A stretch of 64,000 bases of DNA. Source: Pseudomonas mediterranea CFBP 5447 (GTDB lineage: Bacteria > Pseudomonadota > Gammaproteobacteria > Pseudomonadales > Pseudomonadaceae). A program made the translations under genes and the position numbers. Positions 45,059-54,092 of the stretch are shown here, piece by piece (position 1 is the stretch's first letter; each line of letters opens with the position of its first letter). The stretch is from positions 233,435 through 297,434 of the forward strand of contig NZ_KN322984.1 of the NCBI RefSeq assembly GCF_000774145.1, written 5' to 3'. Under the pieces are notes generated by a model that was given only the letters and a program-made list of their open reading frames with translations, did not search any database and was not told where the DNA came from.

Positions 45059-47782
45059 ATGAGCACTGTGCACGTGCGGACGCCGGATCTGATCGTCGTC
45101 GAGAGTCGTGGCCTGCCGGCCCGGCAGATCGTTTATTTGCGCGACCAGGTCGCGACCCCGGCCAGGGCGCTGATCTCCCGCCGCCGCCACGACGCCGCCG
45201 GCCGACTCGTCGAGCAATGGGACGCGCGTCTGTTCGATAGCGCACCCAAACCCAACCAGGCCACCCTCTACGATATGAGCGGGCATCTTTTGCGCACCCA
45301 CAGCGTCGATGCGGGTTGGCGCCTGGTTCTACCGGGGCTGGCGCGTGAGATCCGGCAACGCTGGGACGAACGCGGTAATCACTGGCGCACGAGACACGAT
45401 GGGCAACTGCGTCCGGTGGCACTGGAGGAGAACGGCCAGGCCGATGTGGATACCTTCATCTATGGCAACAGTACGGTGGATGCCGGTCACAACCTGCGCG
45501 GGCGCCTGTTCGAACAAACCGACCTCTCGGGCAGCCTGCGCCTGGACAGCTACGGCCTGCTCGGTCGACCGCTGCGCGAAACACGCACATTCGAGGATGG
45601 CAAAACCTTTACCAGCCGCTACCTCTACGATCCGCTGGGCGCCGTCCTGGAACAGACCGACGCCGGCCTGCACCGAAAGCGGTGGCGCTATGACCTGGCC
45701 GGACAACTGGCGCAGGCCCAATTGCAACTCGTGGGGCAGGCCGAATGGCTACCGATCCTGGAGAGTGCGCACTACAACGCCGTTGGGCAGATTATCGAAC
45801 AGCGGATCGGCAACGGGATGGTCAGCCACTGGCGCTACGATCCGGCCGATGCGCGTTTGCAGCGTCAATGGACGCTGAGTGACCAGGCGGCCCTGCAGGA
45901 TTTCGAATATGCGTATGACCCGATGGGTAACATCACCCGTATATTCGATCAGGCCTTCACACCCAGTCATTTCGCCAACCAGCGGGTCGATGGCCACCGC
46001 GGGTTCAGCTATGACTCGCTGTATCGCCTGCTCAGCGCCAGCGGGTACGACGACGGCCCGCCCTCGGACAACCCCGGTCTCCCGCAACCGACCGACCCCA
46101 ATGACCGGCGCAACTATGTGCAAACCTACGAATACGATCACGGCGGCAATCTGGTCAAACTCCACCATGCGCGTGACGGTGCCAGCCACACCCGCCAGAT
46201 GTTCATCGACCCGCACAGCAACCGGGGCATGCGCTGGGAGCCGGGCGATCCCGCACCGTCGTTCGATGTGCTGTACGACCGACACGGCAACCTCCTGGCG
46301 CTGCAACCCGGTCGGGACTTGGAATGGAACGCCCGTGACCAACTGACGACGGTAACGCTGGTCAAGCGTGACGCCGCCCCCAACGACGAAGAGCATTACC
46401 GCTACAGCCAGGGCCAGCGGGTCTATAAACGTCACGACGCCTACGCCGGAACCCTTCGTCATTTCCACACGGTGCATTATCTGCCTGACCTGGAAATCCG
46501 TACACGCGACTCGGGCGAGGAGTTGCACGTCATCCTGATCGCCGCCGGGCCCGTCAACGTACGCTGCCTGCACTGGGTCAGGGGCAAGCCGTCCGGGATT
46601 GCCGACGACCAGTTGCGCTACAGCCTGCAGGATCATCTGGGGTCGAGTGTGATGGAGCTTGACCAGCAAGCCCGCTTGATCAGCCACGAAGGCTATTACC
46701 CGTTCGGGGCGACGGCATGGATGAGCGCACGATCGGCCTTGGAAGTCGGGTACAAGACCCGGCGTTATTCGGGTCGGGAAATGGACGTCAGCGGCTTGTA
46801 TGCCTACCACCAACGCTACTACGCAGCGTGGCTGCAGCGCTGGATCGCCGCCGATCCAGCGGGGGATGTGGACGGGTTGAATCTGTACACCTTTGTGGGC
46901 AACAACCCGTTGGGCTATGTGGACAGCGGAACGAACAGAATCGAATGGCAGATCCTGAACTATTCGGATTTCATTTCGGAACTCGGGAAGGAAGCCGCAA
47001 CGGCGCTGGCGCAGATCGACAACATCATCCACAAGACCAACATCGGCAAGGAAATGCTGAAGAACCTGGCGGGTGAAACCGTCGGCGCCGTGGTCGGTTT
47101 TTCGGGAGGCTACGTGGGTGCGGAGGGGTTCGGCTCGGTGATTCCATTGCTCAATGAAATCCCTTATGCGGGAGGCCTGACCGGTGGAAATGTAGGCGCC
47201 GACATCGCTGACATGACCGCCGAAAGCAGCCTGCCGACTGCCCGCCTGCTGCGGCCGCTCATCCCACAGACATCTGCCATGTCGGTCAAGGCAATCGATA
47301 GCCGGCTAGGGCTCGCTCGGGACGACTCCGCGGGTGCCTCGATCCAGGAGTTCTCGAATTTTTTCCTGAATCGAGTCGTAGGCTCGGTGGTACCCGGCAT
47401 CAATTTGCTGAAACTGGGCGTTCGGGCCCAGGAAGCCGAGGACATCAAGATGGGGCTGACCCCCGTGAAGATCCAGAAGATCGATGCCATGCTCGCCGAA
47501 TGGAAAAGCACCGTGGAACAGCGTTGGAATGCGACGGACGCCACTTTCAAGGCCCTGGGCCGGTCGGTCGTCTACCCAGGCGACTTGCTGCCCAACGTCA
47601 ACTACATGACGACACCGAAGACCCTGGCACCGATCCACCATTCGGTCCTGCAAAGAAAGACCCAGGTCACGCTGGATTACATCGAACGGGCGCAAACCGG
47701 CATGACCTGGTACAAAGAGATGAGCACCACGGACAATCAGTTCCTGTTGAAGCGGTCGCGCGCCAAGGCCGCCAGAGGATGA
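45059..47782 (+). CDS. Tc toxin C subunit 1 (RHS core plus variable toxin end)
   Basis: A 907-aa TcC protein. Residues 1 to about 620 are the RHS/YD-repeat shell (repeated Y-D motifs such as YDPLGAVLEQTDAG, EYDHGGNLVKL, YSGREMDVSGLYAYHQRYYAAWLQRW). They end in the RHS core signature DPAGDVDGLNLYTFVGNNP, with the first Asp at about residue 599, the region of aspartyl self-cleavage in known TcC. The end of the core (GYVDSGTNRIEW) lacks the usual D-x-x-G-L. The last 285 residues are the hypervariable part: a glycine-rich hydrophobic stretch (GAVVGFSGGYVGAEGFGSVI), then a charged end rich in Lys/Arg. I do not recognise the toxin. The start is ATG 45059 (GGGCAGG upstream). Confidence 0.9.
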   Translation: MSTVHVRTPDLIVVESRGLPARQIVYLRDQVATPARALISRRRHDAAGRLVEQWDARLFDSAPKPNQATLYDMSGHLLRTHSVDAGWRLVLPGLAREIRQRWDERGNHWRTRHDGQLRPVALEENGQADVDTFIYGNSTVDAGHNLRGRLFEQTDLSGSLRLDSYGLLGRPLRETRTFEDGKTFTSRYLYDPLGAVLEQTDAGLHRKRWRYDLAGQLAQAQLQLVGQAEWLPILESAHYNAVGQIIEQRIGNGMVSHWRYDPADARLQRQWTLSDQAALQDFEYAYDPMGNITRIFDQAFTPSHFANQRVDGHRGFSYDSLYRLLSASGYDDGPPSDNPGLPQPTDPNDRRNYVQTYEYDHGGNLVKLHHARDGASHTRQMFIDPHSNRGMRWEPGDPAPSFDVLYDRHGNLLALQPGRDLEWNARDQLTTVTLVKRDAAPNDEEHYRYSQGQRVYKRHDAYAGTLRHFHTVHYLPDLEIRTRDSGEELHVILIAAGPVNVRCLHWVRGKPSGIADDQLRYSLQDHLGSSVMELDQQARLISHEGYYPFGATAWMSARSALEVGYKTRRYSGREMDVSGLYAYHQRYYAAWLQRWIAADPAGDVDGLNLYTFVGNNPLGYVDSGTNRIEWQILNYSDFISELGKEAATALAQIDNIIHKTNIGKEMLKNLAGETVGAVVGFSGGYVGAEGFGSVIPLLNEIPYAGGLTGGNVGADIADMTAESSLPTARLLRPLIPQTSAMSVKAIDSRLGLARDDSAGASIQEFSNFFLNRVVGSVVPGINLLKLGVRAQEAEDIKMGLTPVKIQKIDAMLAEWKSTVEQRWNATDATFKALGRSVVYPGDLLPNVNYMTTPKTLAPIHHSVLQRKTQVTLDYIERAQTGMTWYKEMSTTDNQFLLKRSRAKAARG

Positions 47783-47786
47783 CGCG

Positions 47787-50636
47787 ATGGACCGCCCCCC
47801 TGGAGGCCGTGGACCGATGGGCTCCATCCATTACCGCACGCCAAACGTCCTCGCCATCGACGGTCGCGGCTTGCCGGTACGGCAGAATGTCTATTTGCGC
47901 AGTCAGGTCGCAACCACCGCCACCGCCTTGATATCCCGCCAGTGCTACAACGCCGCCGGCCACCTAATGGAGCAATGGGACCCACGCCTTTTCGGTCAGG
48001 CACCCAACGCCAACCAAGCCAGCCTGTACACCCTGACGGGTAACTCGTTGCGCTCCGACAGCGTCGATGCCGGGTGGCGTCTGGTACTGCCGGGCCTGGC
48101 GGGTGAGATTCTGAAATTGTGGAATGAACGCGGTAATCATTGGCACATCACTTACGATCCCCGATTGCGCCCGCTGCTCCTTGAAGAAAACAGCCAGGCC
48201 GAGCCCGAAACCGACGCCTTCATTTATGCCGATGCCATGGCCGACCCTACTTATAACCGGCGTGGAGAGTTACTTGAGCAGATCGACTCATCGAGTGTCG
48301 TACGCCTGGACAGCTATGGCCTGTCGGGCGAATCCCTGCGCCAGGTACGCCACTTTGCCGACGCCACGGCGTATACCACCGAGCTGACCTACGACGCCCT
48401 CGGTACACCGATAGGCCGGGCTGACGCCGGCGGCCACCGGCAATCTCTGCAGTTGGACATCTGCGGGCAGCTCAAACGGGTGGATGTGCAACTCAAGGGA
48501 CATGCCCGCGCGCAACCGATTCTGCTGGACGCCCACTACAATGCCGCCGGCCAGGTCGAGCGGCAGGACACTGCCAACGGGGTGACCTCTCGCTGGACCT
48601 ACGATCCCGCCAATGACCTGCTGAGCACCTTGAAGACCGGGAAACCCGATGAAGCCTTGTGCCAGAACCTGGCCTATTTCTACGACCCCGTGGGCAACGT
48701 GCTGCGCATCGAAGATCACAGCGTCGCCACGGTGTACTGTGCCAACCAGCGCGTGGACGGACATCGCGATTTCACCTACGACTCGCTCTACCGCTTGACC
48801 AGCGCCAGTGGCCTTGAGGGAGACCTGCCGCACCTGCAACCCGGGCTGCCAGCGCCGCTCGTTCCCATCGATCCCGGTCGGCGTTTCAACTACACCCAGT
48901 TCTATGACTACGACACCGGCAACAACCTGACCCGCCTGCGTCATGTGCGTACAGGCAACAATCACACCCAGACGCTCCGGATCGATCCCCACAGCAACCG
49001 CGGCGTGCGCTGGGCCGAAGGCGACCCCGAGCCGGTTTTCGACGCACTGTTCGACGCCCACGGCAACCAGCTGCATTTGCAACGCGGTGCACAGCCGCTG
49101 GTGTGGGACGCTCGCGACCAGCTCAGTAAAGTCACGCTGCTCAAACGCGACAATGGTTTGTCGGACGATGACGAAACCTACCTCTACAGCCAGGGTGAAC
49201 GGGTCAGCAAAACCCAGACCCGCGCGGGCACTCGCCATGAGACACGCTACCTGCCAGGCCTTGAAATCCGTCTCGCCCACAACGGCGAAGAACTGCACGT
49301 GATCACCTGTCTGCTGTCCCACGGCCAGGTCCGTTGCCTGCACTGGGAAAGCGGCCAACCCAGCGGTATCGAAGCCGATCAACTGCGCTACAGCCTGGAC
49401 GACCACCTGGGTTCCAGCGCCCTGGAACTGGACCGCAACGCCGCACTGATCAGCCTGGAGCATTACTATCCTTTCGGCGGCACGGCCTGGCACGCCGCCC
49501 GCTCCGAGGTGGAGGCCGGTTACAAGACGCTCCGCTATTCGGGTCAGGAGATGGACGCCAGCGGGCTGTATTATTACGGCGCACGCTACTATGCGCCGTG
49601 GTTGCAGCGCTGGGTCAGCTCGGATCCGGCGGGAGACCTGGATGGATTGAACCTCTACGGGTTCGTCGGTAACAACCCGATCATCTTCACCGATTTCAGC
49701 GGATTGATGCTGGAGACACCGGCACAGCGAGATGCCAGGAAGGCCTTGGCCGCTACGCAATTGCAGCGCTGGAAGACCCTCTCCCGGCTGAACAGGGAGG
49801 TCGAAAAATTCATTTACATCATGAAACTGACCTCACGCAGGGCCAGCGAAGCGCAATCTCAATTGGCCAACCACCGTTCGGCGGCGGACCATGCCCAATC
49901 CGCCGCTGTACGTATCGGCGCGCATGTGGGTGCCCAGGTCGTCAGCTACGGCATGGGCGTGGCGGTGGGGATCGGGAGCGCGGCGTTGGGTAGCGCCGCG
50001 GGGCCCCCGGGCATCATCATGGGTGCCGCGTTGGGGTTCGTGACCAGCAAAGCCGTGAGCGTTGGCCTGGATTACGCCCTGGAAAGGCTGAGCCTGAGCT
50101 CGGCGGTGAACTTCAAATCCCGCAAGCTGGACCCTGATCGAATCGTAAGGAGGGGCGAATACAGAACCATGGACTTTTCGTCCTATGCGCAGATCAAAGC
50201 CCGGCATTTGATCGAAGCCACGTATGCGCCAACCCAGAAAAACGTCTTGAAGCTGGGTAAGGAAGCGACAGTCATCGGCACCAAGGCAGCGCTGAAAGCC
50301 ACGGGAAACATCGCCGCCAACGAAATCGGCGCGGTGGTCAATGCCGTAGCGGGCACCATTGAAATCATTCATGAAGTCAGCACGGCGGGCCGAACCCTTT
50401 CCGAAGAGAAACTGGCCCGGGCAGACACGCACATTACCGACATGATCAGCGTATTGAACGTGCAAATGGACTATGTCGATACCTTGTTCGACGAAGCGGG
50501 GGTTGAAGCGATCGATACCTACCGGCCATTGAGCAAGATGTTCGGCCCCTCCAACGGCATCACCCGTCGAGGCTTGCGCAGGGAAATGGAGGCCACCGTC
50601 GGCCGATTGAAGCAGACACAAGCAGCGCTGAGATAG
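47787..50636 (+). CDS. Tc toxin C subunit 2 (RHS core plus different toxin end)
   Basis: A 949-aa second TcC. The shell (1 to about 635) closely parallels TcC 1 (RTPNVLAIDGRGLPVRQNVYLRSQ against RTPDLIVVESRGLPARQIVYLRDQ). It has the core signature DPAGDLDGLNLYGFVGNNP (first Asp about residue 613) and the usual closing DFSGL. The last 310 residues are unrelated to TcC 1: a helical start, then a hydrophobic Gly/Ala-rich stretch (YGMGVAVGIGSAALGSAAG and IIMGAALGFVTSKAV), then helices to the end. Toxin activity is not recognised. ATG 47787 has AGAGGA seven bases upstream; ATG 47817 (GGAGG upstream) would align better with TcC 1's start. It follows TcC 1 by 4 bp. Confidence 0.9.
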   Translation: MDRPPGGRGPMGSIHYRTPNVLAIDGRGLPVRQNVYLRSQVATTATALISRQCYNAAGHLMEQWDPRLFGQAPNANQASLYTLTGNSLRSDSVDAGWRLVLPGLAGEILKLWNERGNHWHITYDPRLRPLLLEENSQAEPETDAFIYADAMADPTYNRRGELLEQIDSSSVVRLDSYGLSGESLRQVRHFADATAYTTELTYDALGTPIGRADAGGHRQSLQLDICGQLKRVDVQLKGHARAQPILLDAHYNAAGQVERQDTANGVTSRWTYDPANDLLSTLKTGKPDEALCQNLAYFYDPVGNVLRIEDHSVATVYCANQRVDGHRDFTYDSLYRLTSASGLEGDLPHLQPGLPAPLVPIDPGRRFNYTQFYDYDTGNNLTRLRHVRTGNNHTQTLRIDPHSNRGVRWAEGDPEPVFDALFDAHGNQLHLQRGAQPLVWDARDQLSKVTLLKRDNGLSDDDETYLYSQGERVSKTQTRAGTRHETRYLPGLEIRLAHNGEELHVITCLLSHGQVRCLHWESGQPSGIEADQLRYSLDDHLGSSALELDRNAALISLEHYYPFGGTAWHAARSEVEAGYKTLRYSGQEMDASGLYYYGARYYAPWLQRWVSSDPAGDLDGLNLYGFVGNNPIIFTDFSGLMLETPAQRDARKALAATQLQRWKTLSRLNREVEKFIYIMKLTSRRASEAQSQLANHRSAADHAQSAAVRIGAHVGAQVVSYGMGVAVGIGSAALGSAAGPPGIIMGAALGFVTSKAVSVGLDYALERLSLSSAVNFKSRKLDPDRIVRRGEYRTMDFSSYAQIKARHLIEATYAPTQKNVLKLGKEATVIGTKAALKATGNIAANEIGAVVNAVAGTIEIIHEVSTAGRTLSEEKLARADTHITDMISVLNVQMDYVDTLFDEAGVEAIDTYRPLSKMFGPSNGITRRGLRREMEATVGRLKQTQAALR

Positions 50637-50710
50637 CCCGGTACGAGGCGCATTACGACACGCGGGTGGCATGCTATGGTGCCAGTCCCGTCGGCCCTTG
50701 AAGCGCTCAC

Positions 50711-52477
50711 ATGCTCGCAATGCCCCGCCCCTTGCGCCTGTCCCTTGCCATTGTGCTGATTCTCGCCGGTGCCGTTGGCGCCGCCGCCCTGGCCATACGC
50801 CACGCCGAACACCAGGCACTGGAAGAGGACGCCAGCCGTGCGAACCAGCAACTGGCGCTGTACGCCAATTCCCTGCATACCCTGATCGACCGCTACCGTG
50901 CCCTGCCCGCCGTATTGGCGCTGGACCCGGAGTTGCGTTCGGCCCTGGCGGGACCGGTCAGTGCGGCGCAACAGGACGCGCTGAATCGCAAACTGGAAAA
51001 AATCAACCACACCGCGCAGTCCTCGACCCTGGAATTGCTCGACCGTACCGGCTTGGCCGTGGCGGCCAGCAACTGGCGCCTGCCCAGCAGTTACGTCGGC
51101 CACAACTATGGCTTCCGGCCCTACTTCCTCCAGACCCGCACCCAGGGCACCGGGCGTTTCTACGCGGTGGGTGTGACCAGCGGCATTCCGGGTTATTTCC
51201 TGTCCAGCGCGGTAACCGGTGACAACGGCGAATTCCTCGGCGCAATGGTAGTGAAGCTGGAATTTCCGGAGCTTGAACGTGAATGGCGCCAGGGCAGCGA
51301 CACCCTGCTGGTCAGCGACGCCCGGGGCATCGTGTTCATCGCCAACCGGCCGGGCTGGCGCTATCGCCATCTGCAGCCCCTGAGCGACAGCGACCGTGCC
51401 GAACTCAAGGCCACCCGCCAATACGACAAGCAACCGCTGCAACCATTGAACTACGAGGCGCTGCGGCGCTTTGACGATAACAGTCGGCTGGCCCGGGTCG
51501 ATGCTCCCGACGGCGCGGCGGACTACCTGTGGGAGTCCCTGCCGCTGACGGCCGAAGGTTGGACCCTGCATTTGCTGCGGCGCCCGCAGATCGCTTTCGA
51601 AGACCGCCGCAACGCCGGGCTCGCCGCCGCTGGATCATGGTTGGCGCTGGTGTTCCTGCTGCTGTTCCTCAACCAGCGCTGGCGCCTGGCGAAACTGCGT
51701 CAGCGCAGCCGCGCCGAGCTCGAACGCCTGGTGGAAGAGCGGACCCGGGAATTGCGCACCGCCCAGGAAGGCTTGGTGCAGTCGGCCAAACTGGCGGCCC
51801 TGGGGCAGATGTCGGCGGCCCTGGCCCATGAAATCAATCAGCCTTTGACGGCCCAGCGCATGCAACTGGCGACCCTGCGCCTGCTGCTCGATCACGGTCG
51901 GGTCGACGATGCCTACAAGGCACTCAAACCGGTGGACGACATGCTGACCCGCATGGCCGCCCTCACCGGTCACCTGAAAACCTTTGCTCGCAAGAGCCCC
52001 AGCGGCCTGCGCGAACGCCTGGACCTGGCGGCGGTGGTGGACCAGGCCCTGCAACTGCTGGACGCTCGCCTGCGCGACGAACAGGTCAGCACCGTGCTGC
52101 ACCTGACCCGTCCGGCGTGGGTGCGTGGCGATGCGATCCGCCTCGAACAGGTGCTGATCAATCTGCTGCGCAATGCCCTCGACGCCATGGCCGGACAACC
52201 CTTGAAACGCCTGGAAGTGCGCCTGGAAGCCGACGAGCAACTGTGGCGCCTGACGGTCAGTGACAGCGGCACCGGGATTGCCGAGGAACACCTGGCCCAG
52301 GTCTTCGATCCGTTCTTTACCACCAAGGCGGTGGGCGATGGCCTGGGCCTGGGGCTGGCGGTGTCGTTTGCCATCATCCATGAGTCCGGCGGGCGTCTGA
52401 CGGCTGACAATCATGAAGACGGCGCCGTATTCTGCGTGGTACTGCCCATCGATCAGGAGACCCGATTGCATGTTTGA
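50711..52477 (+). CDS. DctB-type sensor histidine kinase
   Basis: A 588-aa membrane sensor kinase. TM1 is residues 10-31 and a periplasmic PAS-like (PDC) domain runs to about 300 ([35 protein letters not shown] is the DctB-type dicarboxylate sensor motif). TM2 is near 300-320, then a coiled coil, the H-box with phosphoacceptor H373 ([18 protein letters not shown]), N-box ([10 protein letters not shown]) and G-boxes ([20 protein letters not shown]). It overlaps the regulator gene by 8 bp. With the downstream permease it probably senses alpha-ketoglutarate or C4-dicarboxylates. ATG 50720 is an alternative start. Confidence 0.92.
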   Translation: MLAMPRPLRLSLAIVLILAGAVGAAALAIRHAEHQALEEDASRANQQLALYANSLHTLIDRYRALPAVLALDPELRSALAGPVSAAQQDALNRKLEKINHTAQSSTLELLDRTGLAVAASNWRLPSSYVGHNYGFRPYFLQTRTQGTGRFYAVGVTSGIPGYFLSSAVTGDNGEFLGAMVVKLEFPELEREWRQGSDTLLVSDARGIVFIANRPGWRYRHLQPLSDSDRAELKATRQYDKQPLQPLNYEALRRFDDNSRLARVDAPDGAADYLWESLPLTAEGWTLHLLRRPQIAFEDRRNAGLAAAGSWLALVFLLLFLNQRWRLAKLRQRSRAELERLVEERTRELRTAQEGLVQSAKLAALGQMSAALAHEINQPLTAQRMQLATLRLLLDHGRVDDAYKALKPVDDMLTRMAALTGHLKTFARKSPSGLRERLDLAAVVDQALQLLDARLRDEQVSTVLHLTRPAWVRGDAIRLEQVLINLLRNALDAMAGQPLKRLEVRLEADEQLWRLTVSDSGTGIAEEHLAQVFDPFFTTKAVGDGLGLGLAVSFAIIHESGGRLTADNHEDGAVFCVVLPIDQETRLHV

Positions 52478-53804
52478 CTCTGTCATGGTCGTCGATGACG
52501 AAGGCACTATCCGCAGCGCCGTCGAACAATGGCTGAGCCTGTCGGGTTTCCAAGTGCAATTGTTCAGCCGCGCCGAAGAATGCCTGGCGGCGTTGCCGGC
52601 GCATTTTCCGGGGGTGATCCTGAGCGACGTGCGCATGCCCGGGCTCAGCGGCCTGGAGCTGCTGGCCGAGGTGCGCCGGCGCGATACGGATCTGCCGGTG
52701 ATCCTGCTGACCGGGCACGGCGACGTGCCGATGGCCGTGGAGGCCATGCGCGATGGGGCCTACGACTTCCTGGAGAAACCCTTCAGCCCGGAAGCCCTGC
52801 TGGGTAGCCTGCGCCGCGCCCTGGACAAACGTTCCCTGGTGCTGGAAAACCGCCGGTTGCATGAGCAGGCCGACGCCAGGGCCCGACTCGACGGGACGCT
52901 GTTGGGGGTCTCCCGGGCGCTGCAGAACCTGCGACGCCAGGTATTGGACCTGGCGGCCCTGCCGGTCAACGTATTGATTCGCGGCGAAACCGGCAGCGGC
53001 AAAGAGTTGGTCGCCCGTTGCCTGCATGACTTCGGCCCCCGGGCGAACAAACCCTTCGTGGCATTGAACTGCGCGGCCATCCCCGAACCGCTGTTCGAGG
53101 CAGAACTGTTCGGCCATGAAAGCGGAGCCTTCACCGGCGCCCAGGGCAAGCGCATCGGCAAGCTCGAATATGCCCATGGCGGCACGCTGTTTCTCGATGA
53201 AATCGAGAGCATGCCCCTGGCCCAGCAGGTCAAGCTGCTGCGGGTCTTGCAGGAACAGAAACTCGAACGCCTGGGCTCCAACCAGAGCATCGCGGTGGAC
53301 CTGCGCATCATCGCCGCCACCAAACCCGACCTGCTGGACGAAGCCCGGGCCGGGCGCTTTCGCGAAGACCTGGCTTATCGCCTGAACATCGCCGAATTGC
53401 GCCTGCCGCCGTTGCGCGAACGGCGCGAGGACATCCCCTTGCTGTTCGAGCATTTCACCCACAACGCCGCCGAACGCCTGGGTCGCCCTGCCACGCCCTT
53501 GAGCGGCCCGCAATTGAGCCATCTGCTGAGCCACGACTGGCCGGGCAACGTGCGCGAACTGGCGAACGTCGCCGAGCGCCAGTTGCTCGGGCTGGATCAC
53601 GCCCAGGCCCTGGAAACGGACCCCGGCCAATCCCTCGCCGCCCAGCAGGAAGCCTTCGAAGCCCAGTGCCTGCGCGCCGCCCTGGCCCGACACAAAGGCG
53701 ATGTGAAAGCCGTGCTCGAAGAACTGCAACTGCCGCGCCGCACCTTCAACGAGAAGATGCAGCGACATGGGTTGAGTCGGGAGATGTTTTTGCAGGACAG
53801 CTGA
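52470..53804 (+). CDS. DctD-type sigma-54-dependent response regulator
   Basis: A 444-aa NtrC-family activator. The receiver domain has phosphoacceptor D53 (VILSDVRMPG). The AAA+ domain has Walker A GETGSGKE, the sigma-54 contact loop GAFTGA (HESGAFTGAQGKRIGKLEYA) and Walker B GGTLFLDEIE. The C-terminal Fis-type helix-turn-helix is LARHKGDVKAVLEELQLPRRTFNEKMQ. ATG 52470 lies inside the kinase gene, so the pair is translationally coupled. It should act on the permease gene downstream, whose promoter has paired sites and a -24/-12 element. Confidence 0.94.
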   Translation: MFDSVMVVDDEGTIRSAVEQWLSLSGFQVQLFSRAEECLAALPAHFPGVILSDVRMPGLSGLELLAEVRRRDTDLPVILLTGHGDVPMAVEAMRDGAYDFLEKPFSPEALLGSLRRALDKRSLVLENRRLHEQADARARLDGTLLGVSRALQNLRRQVLDLAALPVNVLIRGETGSGKELVARCLHDFGPRANKPFVALNCAAIPEPLFEAELFGHESGAFTGAQGKRIGKLEYAHGGTLFLDEIESMPLAQQVKLLRVLQEQKLERLGSNQSIAVDLRIIAATKPDLLDEARAGRFREDLAYRLNIAELRLPPLRERREDIPLLFEHFTHNAAERLGRPATPLSGPQLSHLLSHDWPGNVRELANVAERQLLGLDHAQALETDPGQSLAAQQEAFEAQCLRAALARHKGDVKAVLEELQLPRRTFNEKMQRHGLSREMFLQDS

Positions 53805-53829
53805 GTGTTGTGTTGGCTGTACTGGCCCC

Positions 53830-53900
53830 ATCGCGAGCAGGCTCGCTCCCACAGGGGGATGTGTACACCGCTCCAATGTGGGAGCGAGCCTGCTCGCGAT
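53830..53900. repeat. REP-like inverted pair (GTGGGAGCGAGC family)
   Basis: Complement of GTGGGAGCGAGCCTGCTCGC at the left and a direct copy at the right, within 71 bp after the regulator gene. It lies immediately upstream of the paired activator sites of the permease promoter. Confidence 0.85.
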
Positions 53901-53926
53901 GAGGCCGGCACAGACGCCGCCGAATA

Positions 53927-53972
53927 AGCGGATTCCCGCTCACCACCCAACAGAATTAAGCGGATTTCCGCT
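53927..53972 (+). promoter_or_regulatory. Paired upstream activator sites for the permease gene
   Basis: Two near-identical palindromes, AGCGGATTCCCGCT (53927-53940) and AGCGGATTTCCGCT (53959-53972), lie 32 bp apart centre to centre, about three helical turns. They are 43 bp upstream of the -24 element. This is the layout of DctD-type tandem sites. Confidence 0.75.
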
Positions 53973-54014
53973 CATCCAACCCGACAAACCCCTCTAGACC
54001 GGCCCTCCAGCACA

Positions 54015-54030
54015 TGGCACAGCTCCTGCT
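54015..54030 (+). promoter_or_regulatory. Sigma-54 (-24/-12) promoter
   Basis: TGGCACAGCTCCTGCT matches the sigma-54 consensus TGGCAC-N5-TTGCW, with the invariant GG and GC exactly ten bases apart (54016-54017 and 54028-54029). It lies 62 bp before the permease start and downstream of the paired activator sites. Confidence 0.85.
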
Positions 54031-54092
54031 ATAGCCCTGTCAGGCTGCGTTCCTGCGCGCTCCACAAAAACAATTAAACGAAGGATCCTTCA

